This document shows positions 52,801 to 64,000 of a DNA stretch of 64,000 nt, one piece after another; within the stretch, counting starts at the first letter, position 1; each line of letters begins with the position of its first letter. Location: the NCBI GenBank assembly GCA_964484205.1, contig CAZAEZ010000003.1, positions 1 through 64,000 of the forward strand, given 5' to 3'. The translations under genes were made by a program, and so were the position numbers. The notes under the pieces were generated by a model. That model had not been told where the DNA came from, searched no databases, and saw only the letters and a list, made by a program, of their open reading frames with translations. The stretch is from M3007 sp964484205. Lineage in GTDB: Bacteria > Bacteroidota > Bacteroidia > Chitinophagales > Saprospiraceae.

Positions 52801-54119
52801 CGGTTAAGCATCACCGGGTGGCCGCGCAGGATGTTTTCCAGGATTTCCCAGATCACCTGGTCTTTGCGGTCGACCAATTTTTTAGCCGATTTTACGGTTT
52901 TTACAATGCCGCGCTCTATCAGTTTGCGAATGATAAACGGTTTGAACAGCTCGGCGGCCATGGCCTTCGGCAAACCACATTCATGGAGGTTCAGGGTCGG
53001 GCCCACCACAATGACCGAACGGCCGGAGTAGTCGACACGCTTACCGAGCAGGTTTTGACGGAAACGGCCCTGTTTGCCTTTCAGGATATCCGACAGCGAC
53101 TTCAGGGCGCGGCCACCTTCAGCTTTCACGGCATTTGATTTCCGCGAGTTGTCGAAGAGCGAGTCGACGGCTTCCTGCAGCATCCGTTTTTCGTTCCGCA
53201 GGATTACCTCAGGCGCTTTGATTTCGAGCAGGCGCTTGAGGCGGTTGTTGCGAATGATTACGCGGCGATACAGGTCGTTCAGGTCGGAGGAGGCAAAGCG
53301 GCCACCATCGAGCGGCACCAGCGGGCGCAGTTCGGGCGGCACCACCGGCAAGTAGTGAATCACCGACCATTCGGGGCGTTGGCCGGAGGATTCGAGGCCG
53401 TTCCGGAACGCTTCAACCACACGCAGGCGCTTGTTGGCATCGGCTTTTTTCTGCTGGCTGGCTTCGGTATTGGCTTCATGGCGCAGCTGCGCGGCCAGGT
53501 CATCCAGGTTGAGCGTACTCAACAGGTGGTGGACGGCCTCGGCGCCCATTTTAGCCACAAATTTATCGGGGTGGCTGTCGTCAAGGAGTTGGTTGTCCTT
53601 GGGCAAACCTTCGAGAATTTCCAGGTATTCCTCTTCGGTCAACAGGTCCATGCGGCTGATGCCTTCATCGCCTTTGATACCGGGGTTGATCACCACGTAG
53701 CGCTCGTAGTAAACAATCGATTCGAGTTTTTTGGATGAAACCCCGAGGATGTAGCCGATTTTGTTGGGCAGGCTTTTGAAAAACCAAATATGCACCACAG
53801 GCACCACCAGTTTGATGTGGCCCATGCGTTCGCGGCGCACTTTCTTTTCTGTAACCTCCACCCCGCAACGGTCGCAAACAATACCCTTGTACCGGATACG
53901 CTTGTACTTCCCGCAGTAGCATTCGTAGTCCTTTACCGGACCGAAAATGCGTTCGCAAAACAAGCCATCGCGCTCGGGTTTATAGGAGCGGTAGTTGATG
54001 GTTTCCGGCTTCAGCACCTCGCCATAGCTGCGCTCCAGAATTTCGTCGGGGCTCGCCAGGCTAATGGTAATGCTGTCGAAGTTTTGATCAGTTTTGTTAC
54101 TTTTCTTTTTAAACGGCAT
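49815..54119 (-). CDS. rpoC: DNA-directed RNA polymerase subunit beta'
   Basis: The 1434-residue catalytic subunit of RNA polymerase. The N-terminal zinc finger is CYCGKYKRIRYKGIVCDRCG (Cys67, Cys69, Cys82, Cys85). The catalytic Mg2+ loop NADFDGDQMAVH is present, as are the trigger-loop region (GTQLTLRTFHTGGTA) and the second zinc site (CESRHGVCAKCYG). The length fits Bacteroidota RpoC. It is normally transcribed with rpoB, but here an FkbM methyltransferase gene stands between them. Confidence 0.98.
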   Translation of the reverse strand: MPFKKKSNKTDQNFDSITISLASPDEILERSYGEVLKPETINYRSYKPERDGLFCERIFGPVKDYECYCGKYKRIRYKGIVCDRCGVEVTEKKVRRERMGHIKLVVPVVHIWFFKSLPNKIGYILGVSSKKLESIVYYERYVVINPGIKGDEGISRMDLLTEEEYLEILEGLPKDNQLLDDSHPDKFVAKMGAEAVHHLLSTLNLDDLAAQLRHEANTEASQQKKADANKRLRVVEAFRNGLESSGQRPEWSVIHYLPVVPPELRPLVPLDGGRFASSDLNDLYRRVIIRNNRLKRLLEIKAPEVILRNEKRMLQEAVDSLFDNSRKSNAVKAEGGRALKSLSDILKGKQGRFRQNLLGKRVDYSGRSVIVVGPTLNLHECGLPKAMAAELFKPFIIRKLIERGIVKTVKSAKKLVDRKDQVIWEILENILRGHPVMLNRAPTLHRLSIQAFQPRLIEGKAIQLHPLVCTAFNADFDGDQMAVHVPLSHSAILEAQVLMLSSHNMLNPQDGSPITLPSQDMVLGLYYLTKERQSIPENPVIGEGRKFYSPEEVLIAYNEKQLDLHAGIECRVELEENGQIVHKRIKTTVGRVLFNQSVPNGVPFINELLTKRNLKVIIGEIIQRTNFKLTAEFLDAIKEMGFGWAFKAGLSFNLGDLIIPELKKTVLESAQEEVDEVWENYNMGLITYNERYNQIIDKWTYADNRITDRLMQELSQHKQGFNSVFMMLDSGARGSKQQIKQLCGLRGLMAKPRKSGDTGAAIIENPILSNFLEGLSVQEYFISTHGARKGLADTALKTADAGYLTRRLVDVAQDVVIREEDCATLRGIDTTALKEGDKIIQQLSERIKGRYSLHDIYHPLSDELIIVAGDYISERIALDIDAAGVEMVTIRSVLTCESRHGVCAKCYGKNLATGRIAEMGDAVGIIAAQSIGEPGTQLTLRTFHTGGTAMIGKTENEIVTRNAGKIEFDSIKTISSVNADGEKVQLVVSRIGELRVVDPKTGRMFSQNHIPYGSTLFVKDGQDVDKGVKICSWDPFNATIVSEFAGIVKYGNLEEGVTYRMERDDQTGFAEKVVIESKNKRKIPSIAIVDAKTGEELKNYLMPIGAYISVDDEVEVKVGKQIVKIPRKLGKIADITGGLPRVTELFEARNPSNPATVAEIDGIISFGAIKRGNRECIIEAKDGQKRKYLINLTKHILMQEGDFVRAGTALTEGSIAVKDILAIKGPFAASSYLVNGVQEVYRSQGININDKHIEVIVRQMLRRLEIVDPGDTHFLAGEPVERNEFIDYNDWIFDKKFVTDAGESSKLRPGSLVSLRQIREENSFLKRNDKKLVEYRDALPATAVSMLLGITKASLGTESWISAASFQETTKVLSTAAIAAKKDFLMGLKENVIVGKKIPAGTGMRQYDRIQVTSVERPFREQREADVLMLEDDE

Positions 54120-54170
54120 ATGCTTGAGCTAAAAATGTGGTCAAATTTTCAAAGGGGTTATCAGAGCAGA

Positions 54171-54935
54171 TTAAACATCGCGGGTCAGCACCCAAACCGG
54201 GCCGGCTTGTACGCGGAGGTGCAAACCTGCCTCCTCGAGAATATTCCGGCACTCGGCAACTTCCTCGTTGGAAAGCATTTCCGGGTGCGGGTGGGTTTCC
54301 AGGATTACCGTGTTCAAACGCTGGAGCCAGGGTTTGTTTTCCCGAAAGAAATCCAACTCGGCGCCTTCGATATCGATAATCAGCGTGTCAAAATTCAGTC
54401 CGTGTTTTTGTTCCAACCGGGCGATCGTTCTGCCGGGCACACTGATCTTTTTCAGTGATTTCCGCCGGGCGCTGCTTTCGCCGATACTCGGACCGATGAA
54501 AAAATCATTCACCGCCTGATCCGACACCATACAGTTTTCAATGGCAAATCCACTTCCTGTATGTTGTTTATTCCGCTCGATGTAGGGCACCAGTTCCGGG
54601 TTGGCCTCTACGACTACGTGGCGTTCGGGGTGGCGGAGCAGGCTGTTGGCCACGCAGGCCACAATGCCGATACAACCGCCCAATTCCAAGATACTCGATT
54701 CCGGGTCCACATATTTTTTCAAATAACGGCGCTCGTGTTTCTCGTAGCTTTTTATTTGAAACTGCCCCCGCAACCGGATGTCCGTCACCTCATATGGCAC
54801 CAACACCTCTACCCCGTCCAGTTTTGCTTTTTTCTTTCCAAGGAGCGTAAAGTAGCTACCGGCAAGCCAACACTTCGTATGGAATTTGAGCAGGTTAAAA
54901 TCCCTGCGCAAATGCTGGACGCTGCTGACGCTCAT
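54171..54935 (-). CDS. FkbM-family methyltransferase
   Basis: The ATG at 54935 (254 residues) is preferred to a TTG start at 54980 that lies in a hairpin. The SAM-binding motif is SSILELGGCIGIVACVANS (residues about 78-96), followed by HVVVEANPELVPYIERNKQH (acidic end of strand 2), and the FkbM hallmark FDTLIIDIEGAELDFFRENKPWL, then VILETHPHPE. Family members methylate sugars or other small hydroxyls. It lies between rpoB and rpoC on the same strand, with 75 and 51 bp gaps, an unusual place that suggests insertion into the operon. Confidence 0.87.
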   Translation of the reverse strand: MSVSSVQHLRRDFNLLKFHTKCWLAGSYFTLLGKKKAKLDGVEVLVPYEVTDIRLRGQFQIKSYEKHERRYLKKYVDPESSILELGGCIGIVACVANSLLRHPERHVVVEANPELVPYIERNKQHTGSGFAIENCMVSDQAVNDFFIGPSIGESSARRKSLKKISVPGRTIARLEQKHGLNFDTLIIDIEGAELDFFRENKPWLQRLNTVILETHPHPEMLSNEEVAECRNILEEAGLHLRVQAGPVWVLTRDV

Positions 54936-54969
54936 ATTTTGGACCGGTCGAAAAAAGTACAAGTATAAT

Positions 54970-55002
54970 CCGGGCGACAAGCTTTGCGGGCCTGTCGCCC
55001 GG
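54970..55002 (-). repeat. Hairpin after rpoB
   Basis: CCGGGCGACA (54970-54979) and TGTCGCCCGG (54993-55002) form 10-bp arms with a 13-nt loop, directly after the rpoB stop. It could dampen or process the message between rpoB and the inserted gene. A TATACTTG stretch just downstream weakly resembles a -7 box. Confidence 0.6.
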
Positions 55003-55010
55003 CATATTCG

Positions 55011-58850
<3,840 letters not shown>

Positions 58851-59180
58851 TTTATGCAAAATATGCTTGTGTGCGATTTGCAGATCGGCTTCATCTTTTG
58901 AAGCCGGATTGGGAAGGCGGGAGGAAGGGAATACGTACTAAAACGTTTGGAGCAACGAAAAAGTTTACCTAACTCCCACCGGTACAGACGCCGATAGGCT
59001 TAACGCACCCGACCCGAAGCCGGGAATGCGTTAAGCCCAATCGTCTGTAAAAAAAATAAAAAAGTAGTTGTGCCGAACATAACGTCGAAATCGTAAGTCA
59101 AAAGGTGGCGTGCCTTATAATCAAGACACAAAACATGGGCAGTCATCCGGGAAGGGAGGAGCGCCACAAACACCGATCGC
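58851..59180. other. rplL-rpoB intergenic region
   Basis: The 330 bp between rplL and rpoB contain a long hairpin at 58984-59048. Most of the rest is low in coding signal. In E. coli this spacer carries an attenuator and an RNase III site, so regulation here would not be surprising. Confidence 0.6.
58984..59048 (-). promoter_or_regulatory. Long hairpin between rplL and rpoB
   Basis: ACAGACG ... GGCTTAACGCA pairs with TGCGTTAAGCC ... CGTCTGT (about 20 pairs with a small bulge), enclosing CCCGACCCGAAGCCGGGA, which itself can fold. On the minus strand a U-rich stretch precedes it rather than follows it, so it is not a classical terminator. It may be an RNA-processing or attenuation element. Confidence 0.55.
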
Positions 59181-59564
59181 TTACTTAATTTCGACTACAG
59201 CACCAGCGCCTTCCAAAGCAGTTTTGATCGATTCTGCTTCTGCTTTATTGACGCCGGTTTTCAGTTCGCTTGGAGCACCGTCTACCAGATCTTTAGCCTC
59301 TTTCAAACCCAGGCCGAGGATGTTTTTCACCTCTTTCACGACGTTGAGTTTGTTTGCGCCTACGTCTTTCAGGAAGACATCAAATTCCGTTTTTTCAGCC
59401 GGAGCAGCTTCGCCGCCACCGCCGGCAGCGGGGCCTGCTGCAACTGCTACTGCGGAAGCAGCCGGTTCAATGCCGTATTCATCCTTCAAGATGTTGCCCA
59501 GTTCGTTGGCCTCTTTAATGGTAAGGCTTACCAATTGTTCGGCCAGTGCTTTCAAATCTGCCAT
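59181..59564 (-). CDS. rplL: 50S ribosomal protein L7/L12
   Basis: The 127-residue stalk protein: N-terminal dimer domain (LAEQLVSLTIKEANELGNILKDEYGIEP), an Ala/Gly-rich hinge (about residues 37-55) and the C-terminal factor-binding domain with KNILGLGLKEAKDLVDGAPSELKTGVNKAEAE. It binds L10 and recruits translation GTPases. Position between rplJ and rpoB is canonical. Confidence 0.97.
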   Translation of the reverse strand: MADLKALAEQLVSLTIKEANELGNILKDEYGIEPAASAVAVAAGPAAGGGGEAAPAEKTEFDVFLKDVGANKLNVVKEVKNILGLGLKEAKDLVDGAPSELKTGVNKAEAESIKTALEGAGAVVEIK

Positions 59565-59741
59565 TCTGCTAGATAAATTTAAAAAGTGATTTGCTAATGT
59601 TGTGTAAGGTTTGCGGGGGTATAAACTTGAGGTTATCAGGCATTTGGGGGGTTCGCATATAGTGCGTACTTGGAAGCCAAATTAAATGGGCGAATGGCCG
59701 GGACGGCATTTCGATACCGCCGCCTGCCAATGCCGTTTCGG

Positions 59742-60272
59742 TTATGCGCTTTCGCGTTCTTCAAGCGTTTTCACGATACCGGCAATTTTGCCGCCGGTAG
59801 CGGTGATCATACTCGAAAGCCTGCGGGCCGGCGATTGCAACAAGCCAATGATTTCGCCCACCAGTTCTTCCTTGGTTTTCAGTTTGGTCAGCATTTTCAA
59901 CTGATCATCACCGATAAACACTTCGGAGTCGATGTAGGCTGCTTTCAGGATCGGGCGTTCGTCCGCTTTGCGAAACTCTTCGATGAGTTTGGCCGGCGCC
60001 TTTGGGTTTGAAGCAATCAGGATCGTAGTCGGGCCTTTCAGTGTTTCGAACAGGGCTTTGTAGCCTTTTTCTTCGGGCTCCGTTTCCAGGGCTTTTTGGA
60101 TCAGGGTGTTTTTAGCCACCTTGATCTTCACCCCTTTTTCAAAGCCCATCCGGCGAAACTGGTTGATTTTGGCCACCGACAGGGTCGAGGAGTCGGCAAA
60201 ATAGAAGAACGGGCTGTTTCCCAATTCTTCTTTCAGTTCTGCGACTGCTGCTATTTTATCTTCTCTGGTCAT
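59742..60272 (-). CDS. rplJ: 50S ribosomal protein L10
   Basis: The 176-residue stalk base protein starts MTREDKIAAVAELKEELG, with FRRMGFEKGVKIKVAKNTLIQKAL near residue 40-60 and the L12-binding C-terminal helix at the end (PARRLSSMITATGGKIAGIVKTLEERE). In many bacteria the L10-L12 complex represses its own leader; no clear leader structure can be assigned in the 54-bp gap to rplA. Confidence 0.96.
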   Translation of the reverse strand: MTREDKIAAVAELKEELGNSPFFYFADSSTLSVAKINQFRRMGFEKGVKIKVAKNTLIQKALETEPEEKGYKALFETLKGPTTILIASNPKAPAKLIEEFRKADERPILKAAYIDSEVFIGDDQLKMLTKLKTKEELVGEIIGLLQSPARRLSSMITATGGKIAGIVKTLEERESA

Positions 60273-60326
60273 TTTTTTAAAATTTGAGCATTCGTCAATT
60301 GCATATCCACGAGGCGGAGCCTCGGG

Positions 60327-61022
60327 TTACACTTTGATGGACTTTGGATCAACAGCAATTCCCGGGCTCATGGTGCTGGCCACGGAAACGGATTTCATGT
60401 ACACGCCTTTGGCGGTCGACGGCTTCATGCGGACCAGGGTAGCAATAAGTTCATGTGCATTGTCCGTCAGTTGTTCCGGCGTAAACGATACCCGTCCGAT
60501 AGATGCATGGACGATGCCGAACTTATCCACCCGGAAGGCGATTTTACCTTTCTTAACTTCCTGCACTGCCGAGGCAATGTCGTTCGTTACGGTGCCGGTT
60601 TTCGGGTTGGGCATCAGGCCACGGGGGCCCAGGATACGAGCAACCTTACCCAGCTGTCCCATTACGTTAGGCGTAGCGACGATGACGTCGACATCCAGCC
60701 AGCCTTCGCTGATCTTCTGCATGTACTCATCTAGGCCTACAAAATCGGCGCCGGCTTCTTTAGCCTCGGCTTCTTTTTCAGGCGTGCAAAAAACCAGTAC
60801 ACGTTTGGTTTTACCAGTGCCATGCGGCAGGGAGACAGTACCCCGCAGTGCCTGATCGGCTTTCCGGGGGTCGAGGCCCATACGCACATGCACGTCCACC
60901 GAAGCGTCAAATTTGGTAGTGTTTACCTCTTTGACCAGTCCCATCGCTTCGTCCAGTTGATACAACTTGTCCGGATCGACTTTACCTTCGACGGCTTTGC
61001 GTTTTTTTGTTAGTTGTGCCAT
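60327..61022 (-). CDS. rplA: 50S ribosomal protein L1
   Basis: The 231-residue protein has the L1 fold: FDASVDVHVRMGLDPRKADQALRGTVSLPHGTGKTKRVLVF, then VIATPNVMGQLGKVARILGPRGLMPNPKTGTV (L1 signature) and the C-terminal KGVYMKSVSVASTMSPGIAVD. It binds 23S rRNA at the L1 stalk. It lies between rplK and rplJ as usual. Confidence 0.97.
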   Translation of the reverse strand: MAQLTKKRKAVEGKVDPDKLYQLDEAMGLVKEVNTTKFDASVDVHVRMGLDPRKADQALRGTVSLPHGTGKTKRVLVFCTPEKEAEAKEAGADFVGLDEYMQKISEGWLDVDVIVATPNVMGQLGKVARILGPRGLMPNPKTGTVTNDIASAVQEVKKGKIAFRVDKFGIVHASIGRVSFTPEQLTDNAHELIATLVRMKPSTAKGVYMKSVSVASTMSPGIAVDPKSIKV

Positions 61023-61157
61023 TAAATGATATGTTTAAAGGTGAAACGTTCCGGTTGGGCCGGAACTCCCTTTTCAATACATAATTCGGTGCATTAGATG
61101 CTGTGTAAATACGTGGATCGTTAAAAACAAACCGGATTCACACAACGGCGCATGCAC

Positions 61158-61619
61158 TTATTCGCCTGCCGGGGCTCCCCAAGGCGGTGTTCCTTCAACG
61201 GTAATACCCATGCTGCGTGCGGTGCCGGCGATCATTTTCATACCGGATTCTACCGTAAAGCAGTTGAGGTCGGGCATTTTGCTTTCAGCAATTGCGCGCA
61301 CCTGGTCCCAGGTAACAGAGCCTACTTTTTTACGGTTGGACTCTGCGGAACCCTGCCCGGGCTGCAGTTTAGCGGCTTCAAACAGCTGGATTGCTGCTGG
61401 TGGTGTTTTGATGATAAAGTCAAAGGTTTTGTCTTTATACACCGAAATAAGCACCGGAAGCACTTTGCCCATCTGTTCAGTAGTCTGGGCATTAAAACGC
61501 TTGCAGAACTCCATGATATTGACGCCCTTGGCACCCAATGCCGGACCGATAGGAGGGGCTGGGTTTGCCTGGCCGCCTTTTACCTGGAGTTTAATATAAA
61601 CATCTACTTCTTTTGCCAT
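61158..61619 (-). CDS. rplK: 50S ribosomal protein L11
   Basis: The 153-residue protein: VYIKLQVKGGQANPAPPIGPALGAKGVNIMEFCKRFNAQT (N-terminal, thiostrepton-site region), a Pro-rich hinge, and the C-terminal RNA-binding domain with GTARSMGITVEG. A short extra tail (PPWGAPAGE) extends beyond the usual 141-147 residues. It stands first in the rplKAJL run. Confidence 0.97.
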   Translation of the reverse strand: MAKEVDVYIKLQVKGGQANPAPPIGPALGAKGVNIMEFCKRFNAQTTEQMGKVLPVLISVYKDKTFDFIIKTPPAAIQLFEAAKLQPGQGSAESNRKKVGSVTWDQVRAIAESKMPDLNCFTVESGMKMIAGTARSMGITVEGTPPWGAPAGE

Positions 61620-61727
61620 TGGATCAGCTTGTTAAAAAACAACGTTCTGATTTTAAATTGTTTATACAGTACACAACCTATTTTTTGATGGAAGCGTGCC
61701 CGGGAGAAGCGGGCCTCAAAAACGGGA

Positions 61728-62315
61728 TTATGTAATTTTATCTACTTGCATAAAGTTCAGCTCCACTTCCGTACCCCGGCCAAAAATCTTTACGATCACT
61801 TTCAATTTCTTTTTCTCTTCGTTGACCTCCTGAATATCCCCGATAAAATCAGTGAACGGGCCATCGATAATTTTCACCGTTTCGCCGACCAGGAAGGGCT
61901 CGGCCATTGTTTCGCCGGCTTCGCTGCTATCGTCTACTTTACCCAGCAGGCGGTTGGCTTCGACCTGGGTCATCGGCACCGGCATATCCCGGCCCAAAAA
62001 ATGGATGACATTGGGAATATCGCTGATTATTTTGGCTACATCGCCATTCAAACGGCTACCATAGGCCTCGACCAGAATATAGCCCGGCAGCAGATTCCGT
62101 TCCTGTACCACTTTTTTACCGCCGCGGATTTTATATACTTTTTCGGTTGGGACGATTACTTGAAAAACAAAATCCTTCCAATTGGAGCGTTCGATTTCCA
62201 GATCAATACGTTCCTTGATCTTTTTCTCCTTGCCACTAATGACCCGGAGTGAGTACCATTTTTTTTCTTCGACTCCCGGAGTAGTGGCGGGTGTCGTTTC
62301 GTTTTCTTTACTCAT
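61728..62315 (-). CDS. nusG: Transcription termination/antitermination protein NusG
   Basis: The ATG at 62315 (MSKENETT) gives 195 residues. The NGN domain spans about 20-130 (KKWYSLRVISGKEKKIKERIDLEIE, FVFQVIVPTEKVYKI, NLLPGYILVEAY, VIHFLGR). The C-terminal KOW domain (about 145-195) reads GETVKIIDGPFTDFIGDIQEVNEEKKKLKVIVKIFGRGTEVELNFMQVDKI. It couples RNA polymerase to Rho or the ribosome. It is followed by rplK and preceded by secE. Confidence 0.97.
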   Translation of the reverse strand: MSKENETTPATTPGVEEKKWYSLRVISGKEKKIKERIDLEIERSNWKDFVFQVIVPTEKVYKIRGGKKVVQERNLLPGYILVEAYGSRLNGDVAKIISDIPNVIHFLGRDMPVPMTQVEANRLLGKVDDSSEAGETMAEPFLVGETVKIIDGPFTDFIGDIQEVNEEKKKLKVIVKIFGRGTEVELNFMQVDKIT

Positions 62316-62360
62316 AACGCTTTTGGAAGGCAGATATAGCAATATTGGGAGTGCCGCTGA

Positions 62361-62558
62361 TCAGTTGCCCCAAACGCCATAAAGGTTTTTAAACACCACA
62401 CTGCAAGCTATGTCCATCACAAAAATGATCAGGGAAAGAATCACCGAAGTAACCAACACGACGATCGTACTTTCCTGCAACTGCGCAAGTGTAGGCCAGG
62501 ACACATTTTTAATGAGCTCGTGGTAACTTTCTTTCAGGTAAAGTGTAATGCGCTCCAT
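62361..62558 (-). CDS. secE: Preprotein translocase subunit SecE
   Basis: The 65-residue protein has one transmembrane helix (about residues 33-53, IVVLVTSVILSLIIFVMDIACS) preceded by the conserved amphipathic ESYHELIKNVSWPTLAQLQEST. It stabilises SecY in the Sec channel. It is located between tRNA-Trp and nusG, the common arrangement. Confidence 0.95.
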   Translation of the reverse strand: MERITLYLKESYHELIKNVSWPTLAQLQESTIVVLVTSVILSLIIFVMDIACSVVFKNLYGVWGN

Positions 62559-62705
62559 TATAACTTGTTGATATGCTTAATAATAAGGACGCTGACGAAA
62601 CGCTCTCCAGGGTTTGCAAAAAAATTCGTTGCCTTCATTAACGGACAACGAACCGATCACCTGCAAAAGAGGTAAAAATTGTAACGATCAACGTAGTGGT
62701 CCTTG

Positions 62706-62778
62706 CAGGGGCAGCAGGGCTCGAACCCGCAGCCTACGGTTTTGGAGACCGTCACTCTACCAATTGAGCTATGCCCCT
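62706..62778 (-). tRNA. tRNA-Trp (CCA)
   Basis: On the minus strand, acceptor AGGGGCA pairs with TGCCCCT, the anticodon stem-loop is ACGGT-CTCCAAA-ACCGT with anticodon CCA, and the T arm GCGGGTTCGAGCCCTGC is present. The discriminator is G and the CCA end is not encoded. It sits between tuf and secE, a conserved order. Confidence 0.95.
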
Positions 62779-62783
62779 GTAAA

Positions 62784-62873
62784 CCGTTTTGAGTTTTGGG
62801 TTTGGAGTTTTGAGTTAACCGCTTTTTAGCAAAGTGAATAACTCAAAACCCCAAACCCGAAACTCAAAACCGG
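62784..62873. repeat. Imperfect inverted repeat between tuf and tRNA-Trp
   Basis: TTTTGAGTTTTGGGTTTGG type arm (62784-62817) mirrored at 62839-62873 with few mismatches. It starts 3 bp after the tuf stop codon and can form a long hairpin in the tuf-tRNA transcript, possibly an RNA-processing site or a dispersed repeat. Confidence 0.7.
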
Positions 62874-62876
62874 ATA

Positions 62877-64000
62877 TTAGTCCTTAATCTCCGTAACCTG
62901 ACCGGCGCCTACCGTACGGCCACCTTCGCGGATAGCGAAACGCAGACCAACCTCAAGTGCGATCGTGTTGTGGAGTGTCACTTCAAATTCAATGTTGTCG
63001 CCCGGCATTACCATTTCTACGTTTTCCGGCAACTTCACGTCGCCCGTAACGTCGGTGGTACGGAAGTAGAATTGCGGACGGTAGCCGTTAAAGAACGGCG
63101 TGTGACGACCACCTTCTTCCTTCGACAGTACGTACACCGAGCACTTGAATTTCTTGTGCGGTTTTACGCTGCCGGGTTTGCAGATAACCATGCCGCGGCG
63201 GATCTGGTCTTTTTCAATACCGCGCAGCAACAGACCGGCGTTGTCGCCTGCTTCGCCACGCTCCAGGATTTTGCGGAACATTTCCACACCTGTGATTACC
63301 GAGGTAAGCGGCTTTTCACCGTCTTTCATCATGCCGATGATTTCAACCGGGTCGCCCGTGTTGATCACGCCGCGCTCAATACGGCCAGTAGCAACCGTAC
63401 CCCGACCAGTGATCGTGAATACGTCTTCAACCGGCATCAGGAACGGCTTGTCTGTTTCGCGGACGGGTTCCGGAATGTCGCTGTCACAAGCATCCATCAG
63501 TTCCTGGATGGCAGCCACAGATTTGGCGTCACCCTCCAGGGCCTTCAGTGCAGAGCCGCGAATAACGCTGGCATTGTCACCGTCAAATTTATAGGAGGAC
63601 AGCAGTTCGCGCACTTCCATGTCGACGAGTTCAAGCATTTCCTCATCATCAACGAGGTCAACTTTATTCATGAAAACGACGATTTGGGGTACACCTACCT
63701 GACGAGCCAGCAGGATGTGCTCCCGGGTTTGGGGCATCGGGCCGTCCGTAGCAGCAACTACCAGGATAGCGCCGTCCATTTGAGCAGCACCCGTGATCAT
63801 GTTCTTAACGTAGTCAGCGTGACCCGGGCAGTCCACGTGAGCATAGTGGCGCTTTTCCGTTTCATATTCTACGTGGGCGGTATTGATGGTGATACCACGC
63901 TCTTTTTCTTCAGGAGCGGCGTCAATGGAGGCGTAATCCGTCACCTTGGCCAAACCTTTGCCCGCAAGAACAACGGTGATGGCTGCAGTCAAGGTAGTCT
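62877..64000 (-). CDS. tuf: Elongation factor Tu (5' end beyond the window)
   Basis: About 374 residues are present; the first about 24, including most of the P-loop, lie beyond base 64000, where the sequence reads GKTTLTAAIT-like. Seen: DCPGHADYVKNMITGAAQMDGAILVV (G3), MNKVDLVDDEEML (G4), SALKALEGD (G5), domain 2 VEDVFTITGRGTVATGRIERG, and domain 3 ending RFAIREGGRTVGAGQVTEI. It delivers aminoacyl-tRNA to the ribosome. Confidence 0.97.
   Translation of the reverse strand, partial: TTLTAAITVVLAGKGLAKVTDYASIDAAPEEKERGITINTAHVEYETEKRHYAHVDCPGHADYVKNMITGAAQMDGAILVVAATDGPMPQTREHILLARQVGVPQIVVFMNKVDLVDDEEMLELVDMEVRELLSSYKFDGDNASVIRGSALKALEGDAKSVAAIQELMDACDSDIPEPVRETDKPFLMPVEDVFTITGRGTVATGRIERGVINTGDPVEIIGMMKDGEKPLTSVITGVEMFRKILERGEAGDNAGLLLRGIEKDQIRRGMVICKPGSVKPHKKFKCSVYVLSKEEGGRHTPFFNGYRPQFYFRTTDVTGDVKLPENVEMVMPGDNIEFEVTLHNTIALEVGLRFAIREGGRTVGAGQVTEIKD

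Overview
The window is from a member of the Bacteroidota, most likely a Saprospiria-type lineage. The evidence is C-terminal type IX secretion (T9SS) sorting domains, a CRTAC1/ASPIC lipoprotein, SWIM and SNF2 proteins, promoter boxes of the Bacteroidota type (TAnnTTTG), and almost no Shine-Dalgarno sequences. The 100-N gap at 15126-15225 and several homopolymer-associated frame breaks suggest a draft or metagenome assembly. All functions are read from sequence motifs only.

Layout. (1) 1-18.6 kb is ordinary chromosome: DNA-3-methyladenine glycosylase (tag), a secreted coiled-coil protein, a DUF4846 lipoprotein, a T9SS beta-helix protein, a CRTAC1 protein, an RhlE-type RNA helicase, lepA, a Uma2 nuclease-fold protein, an OmpA-like protein, two thioredoxin-fold proteins, a TolB-like beta-propeller, a gutted sugar-kinase pseudogene beside an 18-bp minisatellite, a PPP-like phosphatase and an amidohydrolase. 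(2) 18.7-37.5 kb is a probable integrated island. It starts at an intact tRNA-Cys and ends at a 25-nt direct repeat of that tRNA's 3' end, each followed by a similar terminator. It is filled with defence and toxin-antitoxin genes, many broken: a DNA-methylase tail, a Doc protein with an extra C-terminal domain, an EVE-like protein, a PLD-nuclease/helicase with a frameshifted tail, a ScoMcrA-like remnant, an XRE regulator, a SEC-C protein, a DEDDh exonuclease, a SNF2-SWIM helicase and a separate SWIM protein, a broken RhuM-Fic gene, an MBL hydrolase, an AbiEii-type pair, two orphan antitoxin-like genes and an MntA-HepT pair. No integrase is visible. (3) 37.7-49.7 kb is mixed: membrane and lipoproteins, a type III restriction helicase whose end is replaced by the tail of a T9SS protein, a phosphodiester glycosidase, an Mrr nuclease, a PA14-OmpA protein, a CBS protein, a ROK sugar kinase and a DUF2267 protein. 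(4) 49.8-64 kb is the core transcription/translation cluster on the minus strand: tuf (cut by the window end), tRNA-Trp, secE, nusG, rplK, rplA, rplJ, rplL, rpoB, rpoC. An FkbM methyltransferase gene sits between rpoB and rpoC, which is unusual.

Intergenic spaces are rich in inverted repeats: an 88-bp perfect palindrome with a relative elsewhere, a 79-bp near-perfect one acting as a shared terminator, and G/C-rich REP-like elements. The strongest candidates for new biology are the tRNA-Cys island with its PLD-helicase/EVE/Doc-fusion genes, the 33-bp tandem palindromic array at 35.5 kb, and the FkbM gene inside rpoBC.
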